From positions 62,001 through 126,000 of the forward strand of contig CALHKG010000014.1 in NCBI GenBank assembly GCA_938033875.1: 64,000 nt of DNA. Direction: 5' to 3'. Positions 33,785 to 42,018 of the stretch are shown here, in pieces. The notes below the pieces were generated by a model. The model did not search any database. It saw nothing but the letters and a program-made list of their open reading frames with translations, and was not told the origin of the DNA. Every line of letters begins with the position of its first letter. Position 1 is the stretch's first letter. This DNA is from an uncultured Candidatus Saccharibacteria bacterium (lineage in GTDB: Bacteria; Patescibacteriota; Saccharimonadia; Saccharimonadales; Saccharimonadaceae). The translations under genes and the position numbers were made by a program.

Positions 33785-34807
33785 TTATATCAGCGATAGA
33801 TAAAATTCGACCAATCGCTCGGCGCCAGCACTACTATCAAAACGCTCGGCAATTTTCTCAGCACCAAGTTGTGCTTTCTTATAGGCTTTCTTATCTTTGC
33901 GCAATTTACTGATCAATTCTAAAAATTCATCGTCCGTTTTCGCCATAACAGCGTCGCCCTTAAATGTGTCATTATATTGCGGAATATCGCGTAGAATGAT
34001 CGGCAAACCAGCGCCAGCCGCCTCCAATACACACATAGGATGGTTTTCTTGCATAGCTGGCAAAACAAAAACGTCAGCAGCGACATAATAGTCACGAACA
34101 TTCTCCAGAGGTATCACGCCAGTTACAGTGAGATTATTCGGCGCATTTTTTATCATATTTTGCATGGCGTTATAATCCGCGCCCAAATTCTTAAACGGAA
34201 TTCCTCCCACCCAGAAAAACTTTACATCTGGCATTTCTTTGGCAGCTTTTATTAAAATATCCAAACGTTTTCGCGGCTGGACTTGACCATTTCCCATCAC
34301 TACAAAATCGCTATCTTTCAAGCCAAGCTTCTTCCGAGCCGACTTTTTCTCCGCAGCAGAATGCTTATATCTCGACATATTTATCGTATTGTAAAGAACT
34401 TTCGTCTTTGGCACGTGCATGTCATTTATCAACTCATCAGCAACCATACCAGAGCAGGCCAAAACCAAATCAGCCTTTTTATAAAAGAATTTCAGCCACG
34501 CCCGACCTAAAGGCTTCCAATATTTCGCGCCTTTAATCGAACCAACAAAACTGTCCGGCACAATGTGAGCAGAAACAACTTTTTTGCCACCTTTTTTCAT
34601 CAAATGTCGAAACGAATACAAACCCATAGTCTGAATATGAATAATGTCAGCAGGGCGATCAGAATTCACTTCAATATCAATATCTTTTCTTTTACGAAGC
34701 GCGTCCGTAATCTCTTTATAGGCCGTATGTACGCCATGACCTTGAACGGTAAACTCGCTTTCAGAAATCATATTAACAATTAGTTTTTTATCGTCTTTCT
34801 TACTCAT
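33785..34807 (-). CDS. GT4-family glycosyltransferase
   Basis: A 340-residue GT-B enzyme upstream of the other glycosyltransferase by 19 nt, same strand. Donor-side motifs are VVMGNGQVQPRKRLDILIKA, FVLPAMQENHPMCVLEAAGAGLPII and RLVEFYLSLI at the C-terminus. The pair probably acts in one pathway for envelope glycolipid or polysaccharide. Confidence 0.88.
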   Translation of the reverse strand: MSKKDDKKLIVNMISESEFTVQGHGVHTAYKEITDALRKRKDIDIEVNSDRPADIIHIQTMGLYSFRHLMKKGGKKVVSAHIVPDSFVGSIKGAKYWKPLGRAWLKFFYKKADLVLACSGMVADELINDMHVPKTKVLYNTINMSRYKHSAAEKKSARKKLGLKDSDFVVMGNGQVQPRKRLDILIKAAKEMPDVKFFWVGGIPFKNLGADYNAMQNMIKNAPNNLTVTGVIPLENVRDYYVAADVFVLPAMQENHPMCVLEAAGAGLPIILRDIPQYNDTFKGDAVMAKTDDEFLELISKLRKDKKAYKKAQLGAEKIAERFDSSAGAERLVEFYLSLI

Positions 34808-34827
34808 ATCTACAGTATAGCAAATAA

Positions 34828-35637
34828 TTATTCCGCCAATATCAATTCGGCAACCAGCTCTGGACTATCCAACACCGACAAATGTCCCGTATCAAGCTCC
34901 ACAAATTTATCAATTTTTACACCATCGGCGGCGTTCACAGGAAGCGAAATCTTGTCCCGTCGCCCAACTATCAATCCCGTAAATTCGCGCTCAGAAATAA
35001 TAATTTTTTTACTCCGAGAAATATCCCGCGCAATTTTCGATTGCTCTAAATATTGCCGCCGCGTTACTCGCGTATTTTTCGTCAGCCACCGTATCAAATC
35101 CACGACATTTTTCCGTCTATTATTCACCAAGCACAGCCCACGAAACACCGAAAAATAATAGTTCAAATAAATATATTGATTCGCCCGACGAGTGCGGTAA
35201 AAGAACGACGAGGAAATTCTCGACATAACCGAAGTTTTCATCGGAGGACTGATGTACCAAATTTTCTGGCATCGCATTTTATTTGCCGCCAGACATCCAA
35301 GCGAATGGGCGACAACCTCGTCAATTGACACGCTTTTATCGTCAAAAGCCGACATCAAATTCATCGCCCAATTTTCAATGTCGCTCATTTTCATATCTTT
35401 TATCAATTGACTTCTGCCGTGAGAAGGCAAATCAACAAACACCAAATTCGCGTCATTTTTCAGGCGGTAAGCCAGCGGAATCATCCCGTGAAAATCGCCA
35501 CCAATGCCGTGAATTAGCAAAATAGTTTTATTCGAGCCGCCTTGATAAAAATAGCAAGCAGTTTTCACTCCTCCGACGTCCATGAAATCGCTTGATATTT
35601 CGCCCAAAAACTTATCGTACATTGGTAGCATATTCAT
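34828..35637 (-). CDS. Alpha/beta hydrolase
   Basis: A 269-residue soluble hydrolase. The oxyanion segment is LLIHGIGGDFHG (near residue 41), the nucleophile elbow VAHSLGCLAA (near 110), and the acid/base end has DTGHLSVLD. A lid-like insertion lies at about 130-195. First gene before the two glycosyltransferases, so it may share their pathway. Divergent from xthA; TATAATTT lies just before the start. Confidence 0.85.
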   Translation of the reverse strand: MNMLPMYDKFLGEISSDFMDVGGVKTACYFYQGGSNKTILLIHGIGGDFHGMIPLAYRLKNDANLVFVDLPSHGRSQLIKDMKMSDIENWAMNLMSAFDDKSVSIDEVVAHSLGCLAANKMRCQKIWYISPPMKTSVMSRISSSFFYRTRRANQYIYLNYYFSVFRGLCLVNNRRKNVVDLIRWLTKNTRVTRRQYLEQSKIARDISRSKKIIISEREFTGLIVGRRDKISLPVNAADGVKIDKFVELDTGHLSVLDSPELVAELILAE

Positions 35638-35667
35638 TAAATTATATCATCACGGTATAATAAAATT

Positions 35668-36468
35668 ATGAAGCTTTTCTCTTGGAACGTAAACGGCATT
35701 CGCGCAGTTATAAATAAGGGTGAATTTGCTAAGTTCATCGACACGTACAATCCAGATATTCTGTGCCTGCAGGAAACCAAGGCCACGCGGGATCAAGTTG
35801 AAATTGACCTGCCAAATTATCACGAGCATTTCTATTCCGCCGCCAAAAAAGGCTATTCCGGCACGGCAATTTTCTCAAAAATCCCGCCCTTAAGCTGGCG
35901 CGACGGTTTTCCGCCAAATATTATTGAGCAATTTGATTTGACGGGCGATGAATACGGTAATCCAGCCGACGAAGGACGAATTATTACCGCTGAATTTGAC
36001 AATTTTTGGGTTGTCAATTGCTATACTCCAAATTCAAAGGGGGATTTAAGTCGATTAGATTTGCGATATAAAAAATGGGACAAGGCAGTGTTGGCTTATC
36101 TGGAAGAGCTGGAATTGTCAAAGCCAGTCCTTTATTGCGGCGATATGAACGTGGCACATCAAGAAATTGACCTAGCAAACCCAAAGCCCAACGTTGGCAA
36201 ACACGGCTTCACCGACGAAGAAAGGGAAGGTTTTCAGAATTATTTGGACGCTGGATTTGTTGACACTTTTAGAGCAGCTTTCCCTGAAAAAACTGGCGCT
36301 TATAGTTGGTGGACACACTGGGCGAATGCCAGAGCGCGAAATGTTGGTTGGCGGATTGACTATTGGCTGGCGTCGCGTGAAATCGCAAATCGCGTTACTA
36401 ATCCGCAAATTCATCCAGAACAAATGGGCAGCGATCATTGTCCGGTGAGTATTGAGGTAAATCTGTAA
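35668..36468 (+). CDS. xthA: Exodeoxyribonuclease III / AP endonuclease
   Basis: A 266-residue EEP-fold enzyme of base excision repair. Motifs in order: LFSWNVNGIRAV, DILCLQETKA (metal Glu), the YSGTAIFSK loop, VLYCGDMNVAHQEIDL, RRVGWRIDY-like NVGWRIDYWL, and GSDHCPVSIEV at the end. Predicted leaderless (TATAAT ends 6 nt before ATG). Confidence 0.96.
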   Translation: MKLFSWNVNGIRAVINKGEFAKFIDTYNPDILCLQETKATRDQVEIDLPNYHEHFYSAAKKGYSGTAIFSKIPPLSWRDGFPPNIIEQFDLTGDEYGNPADEGRIITAEFDNFWVVNCYTPNSKGDLSRLDLRYKKWDKAVLAYLEELELSKPVLYCGDMNVAHQEIDLANPKPNVGKHGFTDEEREGFQNYLDAGFVDTFRAAFPEKTGAYSWWTHWANARARNVGWRIDYWLASREIANRVTNPQIHPEQMGSDHCPVSIEVNL

Positions 36469-37259
36469 TGGATATGAAATTTTGGCAAAAACAAGAACCA
36501 GGGAAGCCACTTTTTCCAGATGTCGAATGGAACAAGCCAGAACGACGCGACCAAGCGGGAAAATTAGGAATCATCGGCGGCAACAAATTAGGCTTTTTAG
36601 CAGTGGCAGAAAGTTATCAAGAATCCCTTAAAACTGGCGTAGGCGAGGCTCGCGTTTTACTCCCTGACGCCTTGAAAAAAAATGTTCCCGCGAATATGAC
36701 CGACGTTTTATTCGCGCCAACAAACCAGTCGGGAAGCTTGGCAAACGAAGCGCTCACTGAAACTTTGGCGCTAGGAAGATGGGCAGACGTATTGCTATTA
36801 TGCGGCGACGCTGGGCGGAATAGTCAAACAGCGATTGTCTACGAAGAATTGATCAAAAAATCAGAAATTCCCGTCGTGCTGACGCGAGACGCGATTGACC
36901 TTGTACAAAATAGTTTTCAGGAAATTTTGGACAATCCGCACGTGGTTTTCATAGCAAGTCTGGCGCAAGTCCAGAAAATATTCCGCGCAATTTTTTATCC
37001 AAAAATGATTACGTTCAGCATTCAATTATCGCAACTCGTCGAAGCGCTTCACAAATTCACCATCACATATCCCGTAACAATTTGCGTTTTTCATGCCGAC
37101 AATTTAATAATCGCCCACAGCGGAGAAGTCGTCACCCAAAAATGGGACGCACCAATGGCAATTTGGCGGGGAACCGTCGGCGCCCGCGCCGCAAGCTACT
37201 TGATCTGGTCGTCGAAAGCACCGCTAGCAGCAATCAGCACCGCTATTTGCAAAATGTAG
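36468..37259 (+). CDS. NAD(P)H-hydrate dehydratase-like protein (YjeF C-terminal domain)
   Basis: A 263-residue ribokinase-like protein. AGKLGIIGGNK and SLKTGVGEARVLLP match the start of the ADP/ATP-dependent hydrate dehydratase domain, and the C-terminal VTQKWDAPMAIWRGTVGARA corresponds to the GTGDVLAG region. The usual GPGLG motif reads LLCGDAGRN and the catalytic GTGD is not intact, so activity is doubtful. Its start overlaps the xthA stop (TAATG); ATG at 36474 is an alternative. Confidence 0.65.
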   Translation: MDMKFWQKQEPGKPLFPDVEWNKPERRDQAGKLGIIGGNKLGFLAVAESYQESLKTGVGEARVLLPDALKKNVPANMTDVLFAPTNQSGSLANEALTETLALGRWADVLLLCGDAGRNSQTAIVYEELIKKSEIPVVLTRDAIDLVQNSFQEILDNPHVVFIASLAQVQKIFRAIFYPKMITFSIQLSQLVEALHKFTITYPVTICVFHADNLIIAHSGEVVTQKWDAPMAIWRGTVGARAASYLIWSSKAPLAAISTAICKM

Positions 37260-37277
37260 CCTCGCATAAATATCTGC

Positions 37278-37312
37278 TTGACATTACGTACAATTAGTTG
37301 TATTATACTACT
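37278..37312 (+). promoter_or_regulatory. Consensus sigma70-type promoter
   Basis: TTGACA (37278-37283), a 17-bp spacer and TATTAT (37301-37306). Confidence 0.88.
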
Positions 37313-37319
37313 AAGCTTT

Positions 37320-37360
37320 CGTTCGTGATTTGTCAAGGGCGAAGCCCTTGGTCGCGAGCG
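37320..37360 (+). other. Strong leader hairpin
   Basis: CGTTCGTGA (37320-37328) pairs with TCGCGAGCG (37352-37360), with two G-U pairs. Above an internal loop, CAAGGGC (37334-37340) pairs with GCCCTTG (37344-37350) around a GAA loop. It lies 33 nt before the GTG of the small membrane gene and leaves the AAGGAGG Shine-Dalgarno free. Confidence 0.75.
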
Positions 37361-37393
37361 TGTGAAAAATCTCTCAAGAAGGAGGTGAAAGCA

Positions 37394-37657
37394 GTGCGTA
37401 GCAGAATCAGCAGGATTATCGCTAACATAGGAGAGATATTCTCCTTGATTATTCCCATGATGGCTATTGCAACAATTACAATCGTACTTGTTGCAATGCC
37501 TTGCATATTCTTTGCGGTTCTCACGGGATTTATTCCCGTGATGACTGCAGTGAAATGCAGCGCGGTAGTCGGGTCCTTATTAGCTTGCGCTATATTGACT
37601 GCATTAATCGACCACTATCGACATTGTGATAGTGGTTGCCGCCGGGCGGCCCAGTGA
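37394..37657 (+). CDS. Small membrane protein with two TM segments
   Basis: An 87-residue protein starting at GTG with an ideal AAGGAGGTG Shine-Dalgarno 6 nt upstream. A short amphipathic N-terminus is followed by TM segments at about 16-40 and 45-72, and a Cys/His/Arg-rich tail (YRHCDSGCRRAA). I do not recognise it. Its consensus promoter, hairpin leader and a terminator similar to the one at 57182 place it in the same family of stand-alone modules as the genes at 55-58 kb. Confidence 0.75.
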   Translation: MRSRISRIIANIGEIFSLIIPMMAIATITIVLVAMPCIFFAVLTGFIPVMTAVKCSAVVGSLLACAILTALIDHYRHCDSGCRRAAQ

Positions 37658-37729
37658 AGCCCGCAGAGAAGACAGCTTGCCTGGAAGGCGTAAAGCCTCG
37701 GCGTAGCGCCTCTGCGGGCTGTTTTCTTT
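37658..37729 (+). terminator. Long Rho-independent terminator
   Basis: AGCCCGCAGAG starting at 37658, directly after the stop codon, pairs with CTCTGCGGGCT ending at 37720. A secondary hairpin lies inside, and GTTTTCTTT follows. Confidence 0.92.
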
Positions 37730-37733
37730 GCAT

Positions 37734-37758
37734 AAAAAAATCGCCCAAAATGGACGAT
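37734..37758 (-). terminator. Terminator of tRNA-Leu
   Basis: On the minus strand ATCGTCC and GGGCGAT form a 7-bp stem (one G-U), followed by TTTTTTT. Confidence 0.85.
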
Positions 37759-37777
37759 TATCACCTGAAGCTGCCTC

Positions 37778-37864
37778 TGGTACCGCGGGCCGGACTTGAA
37801 CCGGCACGAGCTATTGCTCACCAGATTTTGAGTCTAGCGCGTCTACCAATTCCGCCACCGCGGC
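37778..37864 (-). tRNA. tRNA-Leu (anticodon CAA)
   Basis: Class II tRNA of 87 nt with acceptor GCCGCGG/CCGCGGT, anticodon loop CTCAAAA (anticodon CAA), a long variable arm and T arm GCCGG-TTCAAGT-CCGGC. CCA is encoded. Confidence 0.95.
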
Positions 37865-37967
37865 ACAAGAGAACGCTCCAAGCTACCGTATGATTGTAAC
37901 ACAACCAGCAATTTCTCACAAGCACGACTTTTATTTGATATCAATTTGACGTATAATGAAATAAGTT

Positions 37968-39371
37968 ATGTATCCGACGGATGATCAATCAAACGGTCGA
38001 GTGGGCATGCCGGTATCAGATCAGCGCCGATCTCTCACGCCGCCAACTCGCGACTCAGCAGCCTCACGAAATGCCGCTGCTGATGTTATTCGTGGGCAGC
38101 TTGACGCTATTTATTCCAGAACAGAAGAGCAAAATTCTGCGCCAGAAAAAACTCAGCCGCAACCATTTTCCGCTCAATCACAGCCAAAGCCCGAAGTCCG
38201 ATCAGAACAGCCCAAGGTGCAAATAGCCAAACCTCAGCAAATCTCAACAACGCCGCAGTTAGAGACGAAAAAAGACTCTGTCAATCACGCTATGCGGACG
38301 GCGCCAATTGCCCAAACCCAGATTCAGCCAAAGCCACAAATTAGCAATTCCGCTCCCGTAAACCAAACCGCTCAAACTCAAAATTCAGCCGTCCACACTC
38401 AAGTTTCAGCCGACCAATGGAAGCAATACCACAGTGCTTGGCAGAAATATTATCAGATGTATTACGAGCGTTACTATGCTGGCGACATTGCGGCAAAAAA
38501 CCGTGAGATTTCTCGATTGACGAAGGAAAGTCAGAACATCACGCCAGTAATCAGCGAAGACGAGCCTCTGGACCCACAAAAAGCAGCCATCAAAGAACTC
38601 CGCAGTCAAATTCAGCAAAAGGTTCGCGACTCCGCAAATAAAGTGAAAAAATCCCGACATTTTGTTCCGGCGATTGCTGGATTATCGGTGCTATTAGTCT
38701 TCATGTTTTTGCAATATAACCGCGTTATTTTCGGTGCAGTCGCAGCCTACACAACACCTGGTGCAATTAACCCACAAAACATCATTGTTGACGCTTCCAC
38801 CGACGTAACTGTCGGGCCAGAACCTAGGATTATTATTCCAAAGATTAACGTTGACGCGCCAGTTATTTACGGCGCCGCCAGCGACACGAAATCGCAATCA
38901 AAAGCCATGGAGAAGGGGGTAGCTCACTTTTCAATTCCTGGCGCCAGTGCCGTGCCAGGCGAAGTCGGAAATGCCGTATTTGCCGCACACTCCAGTAACG
39001 ACGCTTTTGCTGGTGGCGATTATAAATTCGTCTTCGCTCAGAATGAAAAGTTGGTCAAGGGCGACATTATTTACATGAACTACAATGGAAAGCGTTACAC
39101 TTACAAGGTAACATCAACAGAAGTTGTTTTGCCGACCGAAGTTTCAAAAGTTCAGATTAATACAGATAAGCCAATGCTAACACTTGTAAGCTGTGTGCCT
39201 TTAGGAACCGCAGAAAAACGACTTCTTATCTTTGCCGAACAAATCAGCCCAGACCCAAGCAAAGCTACCGCGACATCAGAATCCAGCTCAAATCAACAAC
39301 AAGGAAATAAGTCAAATATTCCAGGAAAACCCGAGCCGACTTTGCTTGAGAAATTATTCGGCGGTCGATAA
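37968..39371 (+). CDS. Sortase with long disordered N-terminus
   Basis: A 467-residue membrane-anchored transpeptidase. Residues 1-220 are low-complexity (Gln/Pro/Ser-rich) and a basic patch precedes one TM segment (about 226-245). The extracytoplasmic sortase domain has His341 (FAAHSS), Cys409 (TLVSC) and Arg418 (EKRLLI). The long cytoplasmic N-terminus is unusual for sortases. It would attach or polymerise LPxTG-type surface proteins; no substrate motif was recognised in the window. Confidence 0.92.
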   Translation: MYPTDDQSNGRVGMPVSDQRRSLTPPTRDSAASRNAAADVIRGQLDAIYSRTEEQNSAPEKTQPQPFSAQSQPKPEVRSEQPKVQIAKPQQISTTPQLETKKDSVNHAMRTAPIAQTQIQPKPQISNSAPVNQTAQTQNSAVHTQVSADQWKQYHSAWQKYYQMYYERYYAGDIAAKNREISRLTKESQNITPVISEDEPLDPQKAAIKELRSQIQQKVRDSANKVKKSRHFVPAIAGLSVLLVFMFLQYNRVIFGAVAAYTTPGAINPQNIIVDASTDVTVGPEPRIIIPKINVDAPVIYGAASDTKSQSKAMEKGVAHFSIPGASAVPGEVGNAVFAAHSSNDAFAGGDYKFVFAQNEKLVKGDIIYMNYNGKRYTYKVTSTEVVLPTEVSKVQINTDKPMLTLVSCVPLGTAEKRLLIFAEQISPDPSKATATSESSSNQQQGNKSNIPGKPEPTLLEKLFGGR

Positions 39372-39380
39372 ACTAACTAT

Positions 39381-40877
39381 TTAATTAAATAGCCCAACAG
39401 AACCATTGTCCATATTCATTTTACTCAGGACAATTTTTCCAGAAGCGTTGGTCGTCAATCCGTAAACGTATCGCTGATTCGAGGACAAAACAGAATCCAA
39501 ACCAGGCTTAACATTTATTAACGTATGAGCGTTCGTGCCATCAAACTCGCGAATCTCCATTTTTCCCGACGCAGAAACGCTACGAATATAGAAGTTGTCA
39601 AGCCACTTCACTTCCTGCGCCACGCCAATATTAAACGCGCTCGACAATTCTTTACGCTCCAAATCGTAAGTCTGCAATGTCGCGCCGTTTTGCGCCACGA
39701 TAAATCGCCCAGCATTGTCCATCGTCACGTTTGCAGTCGCATTGTCAGTCTTAATAATCTTTGCCGTTTTTAAGAACTCTTTTTGGCGGTCCTTAGAATC
39801 TGAAATCTCACCTCTGTAAATTGTCATATTTTTGCCATCGGTCAAAACCACGGTGTCTTTATTGAAATAGCGAGAAATTCGAATTACTGGGGTAGAATCA
39901 GTAGCAAAAGTGCCAATTACAAACGGCTCTTTCCAGTCTCGCTTCCAAATTCCTGCCACTTTTTTACCGTCACTAACAGCCACGTATGACAAACGGTCGT
40001 CGCCGTAAAGCTTAAAGGATTCAACACCAGTCAAGATTGGGCTGGAAATTGTCGAGCTATCAAGATCAACTCGCCTCAATTCGCCAGTTTCCTGCAGAGC
40101 GTAAGCTGTGTGTGCGCCAGTTCCCGCAAAGCCGATTTGCTTAATTCCAAAACCAGTCATCGCTGTTACGTCGGTAATTTTCTCTGGATTTTCTCTATCA
40201 AAAACCAACCACTGCACGCCCGTAGCATTATTTTCCGTTGGATACGAATGTTTCACTAGCGCGTAACGAGAATCGCGGTCCCACTCCGACACAGTAAACG
40301 TATGATTGTCAGAAGACAGGGAATAGCCAGCCAAAACGCTTGTACTTAATGCATGTTCCGTGAACTTTTCCTTATCTTTGTTCGTGTCGCGAATGTCGCC
40401 AATTGTCAAAATCGGAGTTTTATCCTTAACGCCAAATCCCATCAAGAAATTACCAGCTGGCGACAGAGAAACAGATTGTAATGAGTCGAATGTTTTTACT
40501 TCGGTGGTTTCGCGTTTTGTCGGAATCAGTCTGGCATAATTCAAATTTGTCACTGTATCAGATTTAATATTCAACGTCTTTTGCCACGGTTCGTATTTAT
40601 CCAATTTCATCGAAAAAGTATGTTTACCAGGAAGAACGGTACTTTTCGTCGGAGTGCGGCGCAGTTCCATATCGTCAACATAAACCAGCGCCCCGCCAGG
40701 ATGTGATTCATATTGGACAAGTCCAGTCTGTTGCAATTCTTTCGTATTTGGATCAAACGTATAGCCGAGCATTCTAAACGTCAAAAACGTAAGAAGAATT
40801 ATAAGTGATAATGTCATCAGCGTGTACACAAAGGTCCGCCGTGCGAGCTCTTTGGTGCGATTCTTTTTCTGGTACAT
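39381..40877 (-). CDS. PEGA-domain membrane protein
   Basis: A 498-residue protein. An N-terminal TM segment (about 15-36) is followed by a PEGA-type domain (YESHPGGALVYVDDMELRRT, near residues 55-75, then PGKHTFSMKLDKYEPW), then a beta-propeller-like region with repeating SLSPAGNFLMG-type strands. Likely an exported, surface-attached protein; its role in envelope or host contact is inference. Confidence 0.85.
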   Translation of the reverse strand: MYQKKNRTKELARRTFVYTLMTLSLIILLTFLTFRMLGYTFDPNTKELQQTGLVQYESHPGGALVYVDDMELRRTPTKSTVLPGKHTFSMKLDKYEPWQKTLNIKSDTVTNLNYARLIPTKRETTEVKTFDSLQSVSLSPAGNFLMGFGVKDKTPILTIGDIRDTNKDKEKFTEHALSTSVLAGYSLSSDNHTFTVSEWDRDSRYALVKHSYPTENNATGVQWLVFDRENPEKITDVTAMTGFGIKQIGFAGTGAHTAYALQETGELRRVDLDSSTISSPILTGVESFKLYGDDRLSYVAVSDGKKVAGIWKRDWKEPFVIGTFATDSTPVIRISRYFNKDTVVLTDGKNMTIYRGEISDSKDRQKEFLKTAKIIKTDNATANVTMDNAGRFIVAQNGATLQTYDLERKELSSAFNIGVAQEVKWLDNFYIRSVSASGKMEIREFDGTNAHTLINVKPGLDSVLSSNQRYVYGLTTNASGKIVLSKMNMDNGSVGLFN

Positions 40878-40966
40878 AATTACGGAAATTATAACATATT
40901 TTTACACTTGAAAAAACCTTAGGCGATTTGTACTATAATATATAGGAATAAACATTAGGGGGATTA

Positions 40967-41989
40967 ATGGCAAGTAAAAACTACGTGGTTATCAATGGAC
41001 GAGCTTACAATACTGTCACTGGAATGGTGATGGATGATATTAAGATTGAAAAATCTGAAATAGAAAAAGAACAATCAATCAGTAAACGTGGTGCATCTGT
41101 ATCAAATATTCACGCCGCACACGTTCAGAAATCCAGCACATTGAATCGTCGGCACGTTAAAATGCCGCAGCGTACGCCATTGGCTGCCAAACCCCAGAAA
41201 GCTCGCGTCGACGTGAAACAACATGTCGCCGTGAAGAAGTTTTCTACACCAATTGTCAGCAAGCCAGCTCCTCAGAAAATTGCTATTAACCGCCCAGCCG
41301 AAACTCACCCCGTTACTCGTCGCGCTCAACAAAGACCTCTTAGCGTTAACACTAAATTGCGAAAAGAACGCCAGCCTCTGGCTATGAATAACAATCCGCT
41401 TGTCACCGTCGCTCCGCAAAAAATAGAAAAGCCAGCCAGGAAAACCGCTCATCAATTGAAAAATGAAGCGATCGAAAAAGCTCTGTCTAATGAAATTATC
41501 AGCAATAAAAAATCTCGCCGACGCCAGAAAAAAGGCGGCGCCTTTCGTTGGTTGAATACGTTTTCTGTTGGCTTTGCGGTAATGCTACTTGGTGGCTATT
41601 TAACATACTTGAGCATGCCAAATATCTCCATAAAAATGGCAGCCGTTCAATCAGGAATTGACGCCAAATACCCAGGCTACAAGCCAGACGGCTACGCGCT
41701 GAATGGACCCATCAAATTCAAATCAGGTGAAGTCAGCATGAAATACGCCTACGCCGACGGAAGTTCAGGATACACCATAACCCAACAAAAAAGCGGTTGG
41801 AATTCATCAGCAGTGAAAGAATTCTTCTCTGAAAAGCACAAGAATCCAAACACCACGATGATCGACGGATTGACAATTTACAGCGGCGGAAAAGAAGCGG
41901 CTTGGGTGAACGGCGGGATTTTATATCAAATCAGTGGCGACGCGAACCTCTCAAGCAGTCAAATTGAAAAAATTGCCACTAGTTTGTAA
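40967..41989 (+). CDS. Single-TM protein with DUF4367-like C-terminal domain
   Basis: A 340-residue protein. The basic cytoplasmic part (1-195) is rich in Lys, Arg, Gln and Pro. One TM segment lies at about 196-214, followed by an extracytoplasmic domain (YPGYKPDGYALNGPIKF, SSGYTITQQKSGWNS, WVNGGILYQISGD) that resembles DUF4367/outer lipoprotein-type folds. Function unknown. A GGGGG Shine-Dalgarno precedes the ATG. Confidence 0.75.
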   Translation: MASKNYVVINGRAYNTVTGMVMDDIKIEKSEIEKEQSISKRGASVSNIHAAHVQKSSTLNRRHVKMPQRTPLAAKPQKARVDVKQHVAVKKFSTPIVSKPAPQKIAINRPAETHPVTRRAQQRPLSVNTKLRKERQPLAMNNNPLVTVAPQKIEKPARKTAHQLKNEAIEKALSNEIISNKKSRRRQKKGGAFRWLNTFSVGFAVMLLGGYLTYLSMPNISIKMAAVQSGIDAKYPGYKPDGYALNGPIKFKSGEVSMKYAYADGSSGYTITQQKSGWNSSAVKEFFSEKHKNPNTTMIDGLTIYSGGKEAAWVNGGILYQISGDANLSSSQIEKIATSL

Positions 41990-42006
41990 CTCATCAGATA
42001 ACGTGC

Positions 42007-42012
42007 TACAAT
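42007..42012 (+). promoter_or_regulatory. -10 element of a predicted leaderless gltX promoter
   Basis: TACAAT ends 6 nt before the gltX ATG at 42019; no Shine-Dalgarno. Confidence 0.65.
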
Positions 42013-42018
42013 TCACTC

